Of a DNA stretch of 11,964 bases, positions 1-5,211 are shown in pieces. The stretch comes from Prolixibacteraceae bacterium. Its GTDB lineage: Bacteria; Bacteroidota; Bacteroidia; Bacteroidales; Prolixibacteraceae. The stretch spans positions 14,414 to 26,377 of the forward strand of contig DPCJ01000189.1 in the NCBI GenBank assembly GCA_003516705.1, written 5' to 3'. The notes below the pieces were generated by a model. The model made no database searches, was not told the DNA's origin, and saw only the letters and a list, made by a program, of their open reading frames with translations. A program made the translations under genes and the position numbers. The stretch's first letter is position 1. Each line of letters begins with the position of its first letter.

Positions 1-585
1 TACAGTTGTACAAAAGGTTTTCTGAAATTCAATACCGAGTTTACCGAAAAACCAATTTGTACTTCATCGAAAGAGTATCAGCGTAAAAAACTGAAAGAAC
101 TCGCAGCACAAAATTTGCCTGAATCCGAGTACCGGAAAGCATATGAAAAGATTGTTGAAAGAGAGTGTCTGTGTAACGGATTGAGCACTTCAGCATTGAT
201 TTCGAAAGGAATTGAAATAAAACCTGATTTCAAGGTAACCTGTTGTCCGGGCCCCAATCTGGCGTATTTTTCAAAGGTTTCGACACTGAAAGAAATGGTT
301 GACCATATTTATGGCCGGATGAATTTGTTGGATAACAGACCGCGTCCGCACATGTTTCTGAAAGAACTGAACATGTACCTCGACATTTTTAAAGAAAGGA
401 TGGAAAACTTCTTGAAAAACCAGGAGGATTCAAAAGAACTAAAGCAATTGCAGGCTTTTCAGCAGAATCTGTATGATGGAATCAGCTATTACCAGTCGCT
501 GTTTGAGGAAAAGAAAAAAGAAGTAGTTGAAGAACTTGAACAGTTACTGGCCAAATACCCCGCACTGAATTACGCATTTAAGTAG
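1..585 (+). CDS. Unidentified cysteine-containing protein, C-terminal part (5'-truncated by window edge)
   Basis: The frame is open from the first base to a TAG stop, giving 194 visible residues. No convincing start is visible: the only in-window candidates are weak, such as a TTG at position 115, and protein-like sequence continues upstream of it, so the gene surely begins outside. The visible part has cysteines at residues 3 and 20, a CLC pair (56/58) in the segment RECLCNGLSTSAL, and CCPGPN (81-86). This spacing could bind a metal or Fe-S cluster, but that is inference. From about residue 125 the chain is charged, helical and probably coiled-coil (EEKKKEVVEELEQLL), with no signal peptide or membrane segment in view. 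I do not firmly recognise the family. There is a vague, unverified resemblance to the cysteine-rich tail of large nitronate-monooxygenase-like flavoproteins of Bacteroidota. It converges on the UPF0316 gene, whose stop is 47 bp away. Confidence 0.8.
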   Translation, partial: YSCTKGFLKFNTEFTEKPICTSSKEYQRKKLKELAAQNLPESEYRKAYEKIVERECLCNGLSTSALISKGIEIKPDFKVTCCPGPNLAYFSKVSTLKEMVDHIYGRMNLLDNRPRPHMFLKELNMYLDIFKERMENFLKNQEDSKELKQLQAFQQNLYDGISYYQSLFEEKKKEVVEELEQLLAKYPALNYAFK

Positions 586-630
586 TTCAGAGTTCAGAGT
601 TCGAAACCCGGAACTTGAAACCCGGAATTG
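585..630. repeat. Short tandem repeats between convergent stop codons
   Basis: Three tandem heptamers of GTTCAGA occur at 585-605, the third degenerate (GTTCGAA). They run directly into two 14-bp units that share GAAACCCGGAA (603-616 and 617-630). The array begins within the stop codon of the upstream gene and ends 3 bp before the stop of the UPF0316 gene, so it fills the entire convergent spacer. No strong hairpin with a U-run is present, so it does not look like a conventional terminator. Similar degenerate GTTCAGA/GGGTTTC arrays are, from memory, common in intergenic DNA of marine Bacteroidota. Confidence 0.75.
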
Positions 631-632
631 TT

Positions 633-1211
633 TTACTTTCCTTTTCGCCAGAAACGCAGCACAGTTTTTTCGGGGAAAATGCCGTGACTGACTGATTTAA
701 CATCTTCGATGGAGTAAAAAGCTTTTGGGTTGGTGGTTTTTACAATCTCCTCTACTTTCTGTATTTCGTTGCGGTTGATAATACTGTAAATGATGCTTAC
801 ATTTTCATTTCCTCCATGAGCTTCATGGTGAGTTATTCCGTAACCGGCAGTTTTCAGGTTCATAATCAGGTTACTGGCATCGATGCTGGTGATAATCTGA
901 ATTTTTACGATTCCGATAGCCATTTTTTCCTCGATAATCAACCCGATGTAGTTTCCGGTTGCAAATCCGCCTGCATAAGCCACATAACACACCCAATTGT
1001 CGAGATTCTGAATGATTCTGGTGATGGCGAGCAGCCAGACAAATACCTCGAAAAAGCCGAGAACCGGTGCAATGTATTTGTGTCCTTTGGCAACCATTAC
1101 AATTCTAATGGTACCAATTGTAACATCCACAATGCGCGATAGAAAAATCAGTAATGGCAGGATTAAGAAGGTAAACAGGTCGCTTGTGAAAAATGTATCA
1201 AGGATAATCAT
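633..1211 (-). CDS. UPF0316 / DUF2179 inner-membrane protein
   Basis: A 192-residue protein with three hydrophobic segments near residues 11-30, 47-65 and 73-93, followed by a soluble domain from about 103 to 178 ending in SIEDVKSVSHGIF, a hallmark-like DUF2179 stretch. This membrane-plus-DUF2179 layout and length fit the UPF0316 (DUF5698) family, whose function is unknown; DUF2179 domains also form the tail of YitT-type membrane proteins. The N-terminal part has the family-like run SRIVDVTIGTIRIV at residues 25-38. The start is an ATG 36 bp downstream of the prfC stop, with no Shine-Dalgarno, as is usual in Bacteroidota. The short gap and shared strand suggest co-transcription with prfC. No promoter of its own was seen. 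Family assignment is good; biological role is unknown. Confidence 0.88.
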   Translation of the reverse strand: MIILDTFFTSDLFTFLILPLLIFLSRIVDVTIGTIRIVMVAKGHKYIAPVLGFFEVFVWLLAITRIIQNLDNWVCYVAYAGGFATGNYIGLIIEEKMAIGIVKIQIITSIDASNLIMNLKTAGYGITHHEAHGGNENVSIIYSIINRNEIQKVEEIVKTTNPKAFYSIEDVKSVSHGIFPEKTVLRFWRKGK

Positions 1212-1247
1212 GGCAAGATTTTTTGCAAAGCTAAAAAATCGTGACGA

Positions 1248-2822
1248 TTAAAACTCAGAAGTAAAATGGAACCTTATTTTTTTGAATTCGTCCTGAGCCA
1301 TTTGCAAAATAAAGGGTGAGTCGGCCATAAAAACATCGCGACCGAGCTTGTCTTTCGCCATTTTCTGGTGTTTTCGCTTTTTGAACTCTTCGAGTTCCTT
1401 TTTATCGTCGCTCTGAATCCAGCAGGCTTTGTGCATAGGCATAGTTTCGAAACGGCATTTGGCGCCATATTCATGTTCGAGCCTGAACTGAATTACTTCG
1501 AACTGCAGCTGCCCAACGGTTCCAATGATTTTCCGCCCGTTAAACTGACTGGTAAAAAGCTGTGCCACACCTTCATCCATCAATTGGTCAACACCTTTGC
1601 CCAATTGTTTTGATTTCATCGGGTCGGCATTTTCGATGTACCTGAAAAGCTCGGGCGAAAAACTGGGCAACCCTTTGTAGTGGATATCTTCCCCGTCGGT
1701 AATGGTGTCGCCAATGATAAAGTTTCCGGTATCGGGCACACCGATGATATCGCCCGGAAAAGCCTCATCAATCACCTCTTTTTGCGCCGCCATAAATGCA
1801 GTCGGGCTCGAAATACGGATGGTTTTACCTGTACGGATGTGTTTGTACATGTTGTTTCGGACAAACATACCGGAGCAGATTTTTACAAAGGCAATACGGC
1901 TGCGGTGGTTTGGGTCGATGTTGGCGTGGATTTTAAAAATAAAGCCCGAAAATCGGTTTTCGTTTGGTTTTACTTCACGTTCCTCGGCAAAACTGGGCTT
2001 TGGCGGCGGGGCGATTTCAAGAAAAGCATCAAGCAGTTCCTGCACTCCGAAATTGTACAAAGCGCTACCAAAAAACACGGGAGCCAAATCACCCGCCAGG
2101 TACGGTGCCGTGTCGAATTCGGGGTAAACACCTTCAACCAGTTCGAGTTCATCGCGCAAAACCTGTGCATCACTACCAATATAATTTTCGAGTTCGGGCT
2201 TACTGATATCTTCAAATTTGATTCTTTCCTCAATGGTTTGAATATCGGGTTTAAAGAGTTTTAAACTTCGGTTGAAAATATTGTAAACGCCTTTGAATTC
2301 AGGGCCGTTGTTGATGGGCCAGCTCAATGGGCGAACTTTAATTTGTAACTGTTTTTCAATCTCATCCATCAGCGAAAACGGGTCGCCGGCAGGGCGGTCC
2401 ATTTTATTTACAAACACAATCACCGGTGTTTTGCGCATCCGGCAAACATTCATCAGTTTTTCGGTTTGCGGTTCAACTCCTTTAGCCGCGTCAATAACAA
2501 TAATTACACTATCAACCGCGGTGAGTGTGCGAAATGTGTCTTCCTGGAAATCCTGGTGACCGGGCGTGTCGAGAATATTTACTTTATAACCGTTATACTC
2601 GAAACCCATTACAGAGGTAGCCACAGAAATACCGCGCTGGCGCTCGATTTCCATAAAATCGGAGGTGGCGCCTTTTTTAATTTTGTTGCTTTTTACAGCA
2701 CCCGCCACACGGATGGCACCACCAAAAAGCAGCAGTTTTTCAGTAAGCGTGGTTTTCCCGGCATCGGGGTGACTTACAATTCCAAAGGTCCGCCTGCGTT
2801 GTATTTCTTCCAGAAATGTCAT
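1248..2822 (-). CDS. prfC: Peptide chain release factor 3 (RF3), translational GTPase
   Basis: RF3 is a cytoplasmic GTPase that removes RF1/RF2 from the ribosome after peptide release. The 524-residue length is normal for the family. The G-domain motifs are intact: G1 SHPDAGKTT at residues 17-25, the switch I region ending in RGIS (63-66), G3 DTPGH (85-89) and G4 NKMD (139-142); FGSALYNFGVQ is the usual G5 region. The segment FSGFIFKIHANIDPNHRSR opens the RF3-type second domain, which together with the short C-terminal domain separates RF3 from EF-G. The ATG start is supported by MTFLEEIQRRRTFGIVSHPD, the typical RF3 N-terminus, and by a -7 promoter element 26 bp upstream. It is followed on the same strand by the UPF0316 gene after 36 bp, so the two probably form an operon. 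Nothing appears truncated. Confidence 0.97.
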   Translation of the reverse strand: MTFLEEIQRRRTFGIVSHPDAGKTTLTEKLLLFGGAIRVAGAVKSNKIKKGATSDFMEIERQRGISVATSVMGFEYNGYKVNILDTPGHQDFQEDTFRTLTAVDSVIIVIDAAKGVEPQTEKLMNVCRMRKTPVIVFVNKMDRPAGDPFSLMDEIEKQLQIKVRPLSWPINNGPEFKGVYNIFNRSLKLFKPDIQTIEERIKFEDISKPELENYIGSDAQVLRDELELVEGVYPEFDTAPYLAGDLAPVFFGSALYNFGVQELLDAFLEIAPPPKPSFAEEREVKPNENRFSGFIFKIHANIDPNHRSRIAFVKICSGMFVRNNMYKHIRTGKTIRISSPTAFMAAQKEVIDEAFPGDIIGVPDTGNFIIGDTITDGEDIHYKGLPSFSPELFRYIENADPMKSKQLGKGVDQLMDEGVAQLFTSQFNGRKIIGTVGQLQFEVIQFRLEHEYGAKCRFETMPMHKACWIQSDDKKELEEFKKRKHQKMAKDKLGRDVFMADSPFILQMAQDEFKKIRFHFTSEF

Positions 2823-2848
2823 TTTCGAATCTGTTTATTTTGAGGGCG

Positions 2849-2856
2849 CAAAAGTA
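2849..2856 (-). promoter_or_regulatory. Probable -7 element of the prfC promoter
   Basis: On the minus strand this reads TACTTTTG, an exact match to the Bacteroidota -7 consensus TAnnTTTG, placed 26 bp upstream of the prfC ATG, which would leave a 5' leader of about 20 nt. No clear TTG at -33 was found at the usual spacing, so this rests on the -7 box and its position. Confidence 0.5.
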
Positions 2857-2924
2857 GGGAAAGAAGTTTAAAGTTGAAGAAAACAGAAAGATTTGTTGAG
2901 ATTTATAGTGATTTATTGTGTCAG

Positions 2925-2984
2925 TCACAACCAATCTCCATCAGTCTCTATCATTCACAATTAATCTCCATCACCCTTCATTTC
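2925..2984. repeat. Two imperfect 30-bp direct repeats downstream of the C26 peptidase gene
   Basis: The 19-mer TCACAACCAATCTCCATCA (2925-2943) recurs 30 bp later as TCACAATTAATCTCCATCA (2955-2973), 17 of 19 identical; the rest of each 30-bp unit is more diverged. Read on the minus strand it is a quasi-periodic run built from GATGGAGATT, ATTGTGA and GATAGAGA-like blocks. The second unit stops exactly before the peptidase stop codon. The remainder of the 162-bp spacer holds only the prfC promoter and AT-rich sequence. Confidence 0.6.
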
Positions 2985-4091
2985 TTAGTTCTTCGATTTT
3001 CTTAAAACATACGAAATATATCCCCAGTACTTTTCGTGAAAACGAACACTTTTTTTACCGATGATGTCGTTAAATGTCATCGGCTGGTCATCGGGGTGGA
3101 ATTTCAGCTTTTCGCGGTCTTCGTACAACGCCTGTACTTCGGGGTGAAACTGCACTGCAAAAACATTGGGGTATTTTTTGTGCGCCAGTCCTTCCACTAT
3201 TTTCCCGTCAGCCGAAACCGCAATCACTTCAAGGTTTTTCCCAATTTTTTCGGCAGCCTGGTGGTGACTGCTCAGCACCCGTGGGTTAAAGGATTTCGAA
3301 ACTTCTACTGCTTTTCCAAAAAACGGATGGTCGGTAAACTGAATGGTGTGCAGGTTAATACCCATTAAAAGTGAGTCTTTCGAAATCTCCTGCCAGTAGT
3401 TTCGGTGGAGGTTGGCACGGCCGATTTCCAATGTTTTTTCCGGCGTTTCAGCTTCATAAATTTCAGCCGGAATATCCTGAATCAAAGTGCCGCCGGTAGC
3501 CACATTCATGGTTTGCATTCCCAGACAAAACCCTGTTACAACGTAATTTTTGTTTTTTTCCAACAGCGGTTTGTAATCCTCATTCCGGTAACTGCCTAAC
3601 AAATGAAACAGAAAAGTGGTTTCAAATTGATGCCGGCCAGGGTCGGTTACCACCGAAAGCGAGTTTTCCTCATCATAAATTTCAGGCTGAATATCGGGGC
3701 CTCCAAAAAAGAAAACACCTGCCGAATTTTCGAAAACCTGTTTCAGTTGCGGGGTGCAGTCGTTTTCACCAAAAAGATTTTCATCGGTGAGTTCTCCTTT
3801 TATCTCGTGCAGGTAAAAGTTTCCGATTTTGTTTTCTTCGAGGTACTTTTTTGTTTGTGTAAAATCATATGCCTGACCGGCAAAATATACACCCACAAAC
3901 TTCATTTTCCGTGTGTTTACATCAAGCAGTTTTGCATTAACCAGAAACTGAACAGTTTTCAGGTTGGCAACCGTTGGGTTGGTAAGAATGATGTATTTTT
4001 TATGTTTGTTGAAATCTGTATTAAAAAAATCCTGGGAAAAAGCGCCCAGAAACAGTACGATACTAACCGTCAATAGTAAGAATTTCTTCAT
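2985..4091 (-). CDS. Secreted peptidase C26-type class I glutamine amidotransferase-like hydrolase
   Basis: A 368-residue protein of the gamma-glutamyl-GABA hydrolase / C26 group, which cleaves gamma-glutamyl bonds. Residues 1-20 form a type I signal peptide (MKKFLLLTVSIVLFLGAFSQ, no lipobox cysteine), so the enzyme should act in the periplasm. The family motif GGPDIQPEIY is at 130-139. The nucleophile elbow GFCLGMQ gives catalytic Cys189, SSHHQA is at 274-279, and QFHPEV provides His316 and Glu318, so the triad looks complete. About 50 residues follow the HPE motif, a longer tail than in typical cytoplasmic members. The reading frame stays open another 187 codons upstream, but that stretch is antisense to the thioesterase gene; the ATG at 4091 is chosen because it starts the signal peptide and has a -7 element 17 bp upstream. 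The substrate is unknown; candidates are gamma-glutamyl peptides, polyglutamylated compounds or peptidoglycan-derived peptides. Confidence 0.9.
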   Translation of the reverse strand: MKKFLLLTVSIVLFLGAFSQDFFNTDFNKHKKYIILTNPTVANLKTVQFLVNAKLLDVNTRKMKFVGVYFAGQAYDFTQTKKYLEENKIGNFYLHEIKGELTDENLFGENDCTPQLKQVFENSAGVFFFGGPDIQPEIYDEENSLSVVTDPGRHQFETTFLFHLLGSYRNEDYKPLLEKNKNYVVTGFCLGMQTMNVATGGTLIQDIPAEIYEAETPEKTLEIGRANLHRNYWQEISKDSLLMGINLHTIQFTDHPFFGKAVEVSKSFNPRVLSSHHQAAEKIGKNLEVIAVSADGKIVEGLAHKKYPNVFAVQFHPEVQALYEDREKLKFHPDDQPMTFNDIIGKKSVRFHEKYWGYISYVLRKSKN

Positions 4092-4107
4092 TGGTTTTAA
4101 TTTTAGC

Positions 4108-4115
4108 CAAATATA
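4108..4115 (-). promoter_or_regulatory. Probable -7 element of the C26 peptidase promoter
   Basis: On the minus strand this reads TATATTTG, an exact TAnnTTTG match 16 bp before the ATG. It implies a leader of roughly 10-12 nt and supports the short start over the long open frame. No TTG-type -33 box was recognised. Confidence 0.5.
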
Positions 4116-4159
4116 AGAATAGAAAAATGATGGGAAATCGGTGAAACTTCCAATTTTTC

Positions 4160-4167
4160 TACCTTTG
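4160..4167 (+). promoter_or_regulatory. Probable -7 element of the thioesterase promoter
   Basis: TACCTTTG matches TAnnTTTG exactly and lies 20 bp before the ATG of the thioesterase gene, predicting a leader of about 15 nt. It lies 44 bp from the oppositely oriented element of the peptidase gene, so the two promoters share one compact divergent region. Confidence 0.55.
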
Positions 4168-4187
4168 GCAAAAATCAGTATTTCGGT

Positions 4188-4673
4188 ATGATAAAAATAC
4201 ACAACCCTTTTGCGGATATTGGCAGCCGCGACAATTACAACTGTTTTGGCTGTTCGCCTTTTAACGAAATTGGTTTGCAGCTTGAGTTCTGGGAAAATGG
4301 CGATGAATTGTTGGCCAAATGGCAGCCGCGTCATTCGCTCGAAGGCTGGCACGATGTACTGCATGGCGGTATTCAGGCCGCGCTCATCGACGAACTGGCA
4401 GGCTGGGTTGTGCTGATAAAAATGAAAACATCGGGCGTTACCACGGCACTGAACATCAAATACCTGAAGCCCGTAAATATCTCGAAGGGCGAAATCACCA
4501 TCACCGGAAAAGTAATATCCGCCGACCGCAAAACAGCAACTATCAGCGCAGTGCTTTTCGATGGCGAAGGCGCTGAATGCGCTACCGGCGAGGCAATTTA
4601 CTATTGTTTGCCAGAAAATGTGGCACGGGCAAAATACCATTATCCCGGTCACGAAGCGTTTTATCAGGCATAA
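4188..4673 (+). CDS. PaaI-family hotdog-fold thioesterase
   Basis: A 161-residue cytoplasmic protein with the single-hotdog layout of PaaI/YbgC-type acyl-CoA thioesterases. The signature HGGIQAALIDELAGW lies at residues 59-73: the HGG turn and the acidic pair Asp68/Glu69 on the central helix match positions used in catalysis by this family. TTALNIKYLKPV (85-96) is the following strand region, and the C-terminal strand contains CATGEAIYYC. An N-terminal NCFGCSP segment (18-24, cysteines 19 and 22) precedes the fold, a feature of a PaaI subgroup in which CxGC begins the domain. These enzymes hydrolyse acyl- or aryl-CoA thioesters; this copy's substrate cannot be told, and no phenylacetate or fatty-acid genes are nearby. 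It is transcribed alone, divergently from the secreted C26 peptidase; the 102 bp after its stop holds no clear terminator. Confidence 0.9.
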   Translation: MIKIHNPFADIGSRDNYNCFGCSPFNEIGLQLEFWENGDELLAKWQPRHSLEGWHDVLHGGIQAALIDELAGWVVLIKMKTSGVTTALNIKYLKPVNISKGEITITGKVISADRKTATISAVLFDGEGAECATGEAIYYCLPENVARAKYHYPGHEAFYQA

Positions 4674-4775
4674 AACAAATGCCGGTCAGTGGTGAAAGGG
4701 TTAATAATTCAGATGAAATTTTTTCAGGTCATTTCAGGATTGAATTGGTTGCTCACAAAATGCCGGTACAGAAAA

Positions 4776-4955
4776 TCAGTGTCGGCGATGTTTGAATTTT
4801 TCCTGGTTCTGGATTAAATCGTCTTCTTCTTCGTACTCGTCATAAATCGATAAACGTTTTTTAGAACCTTTGTCTCTTGAAGCAACACCATTTCTTCCAA
4901 AATCGTAGCTGTCGTCAAAATCAGAATGATTTTTCCTGATACTATTCTTTTTCAT
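4776..4955 (-). CDS. Small highly charged hypothetical protein (59 aa)
   Basis: This short frame encodes 59 residues beginning MKKNSIRKNHSDFDDSYDF. It is very hydrophilic: a basic N-terminus, an aspartate/serine/tyrosine stretch, a KGSKKR basic patch near residue 32, an acidic run YDEYEEEDD, and a basic end FKHRRH. There is no membrane segment, signal peptide or cysteine, and it is probably disordered. The frame could extend four codons upstream to a TTG, but the ATG is preferred. It is judged real because no other gene covers the stretch and the composition is coherent and protein-like; similar short KR/DE-rich proteins are, from memory, found in related Bacteroidota. No convincing promoter was seen. 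It converges on the thioesterase and diverges from the OmpA-family gene. Function is unknown. Confidence 0.6.
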   Translation of the reverse strand: MKKNSIRKNHSDFDDSYDFGRNGVASRDKGSKKRLSIYDEYEEEDDLIQNQEKFKHRRH

Positions 4956-5211
4956 TTTTAAAAACAATAAAACTTAAAATGAATTAAAATCGATTAACTG
5001 TTAAACATCGGTGAAAAATAAAAATTTTTTGAATAAGTTGAGCCGTCAGTCATCTTTTTTCAATGTTTACAAAGGCTGCAAAACGATTCAGGGTTGTTTT
5101 TTTATTATTTTCACGCTCAATTTTAGAGTCCTGTAGAAATTGTTGCTGGGTGAGGCTGAAAAGTATTTCGTCAGGTTAAAAATGGAATATAAATTTGAAT
5201 TCAGGGTTACC
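4956..5211. other. AT-rich divergent intergenic region
   Basis: About 250 bp separate the small charged gene from the chosen start of the OmpA-family gene. The left part is strongly AT-rich with poly-T tracts. No RNA gene, riboswitch or transposon end was recognised. The frame of the OmpA-family gene remains open through the last 72 bp (from a TTG at 5140), but those codons look less like a secretion signal than the segment beginning at 5212. Confidence 0.5.
5190..5197 (+). promoter_or_regulatory. Possible -7 element before the PorE-like gene
   Basis: TAAATTTG matches TAnnTTTG and ends 14 bp before the ATG at 5212, implying a leader of only about 10 nt. If used, it rules out the ATG at 5182 and the TTG at 5140 as starts, because both lie upstream of transcription. 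No -33 box is evident, and a chance match in AT-rich DNA is possible. Confidence 0.35.

Noticed and set aside
1680..2264. 194-codon open frame antisense to prfC
   Set aside because: It is fully contained within prfC on the opposite strand, has no recognisable domain, and is explained by codon bias of the real gene.
2823..2984. CRISPR-like array from the 30-bp periodic repeat
   Set aside because: Only two imperfect units, directly adjacent without spacers, and no cas genes nearby.
4092..4652. Open 187-codon N-terminal extension of the C26 peptidase frame
   Set aside because: It lies antisense to the well-supported thioesterase gene, has a non-protein-like composition, and would bury the signal peptide internally; the ATG at 4091 has its own -7 element.
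4677..4767. 10-bp direct repeat AAATGCCGGT (4677-4686 and 4758-4767)
   Set aside because: Two short copies 81 bp apart without symmetry or a gene-related position; compatible with chance.
4679..4795. 38-codon ATG frame on the plus strand after the thioesterase
   Set aside because: Short, no recognisable features, overlaps the end of the better-supported minus-strand small gene.
4956..5211. Possible RNA gene or riboswitch in the AT-rich spacer
   Set aside because: No tRNA-like cloverleaf, no conserved riboswitch core and no strong GC-paired helix could be found by eye.
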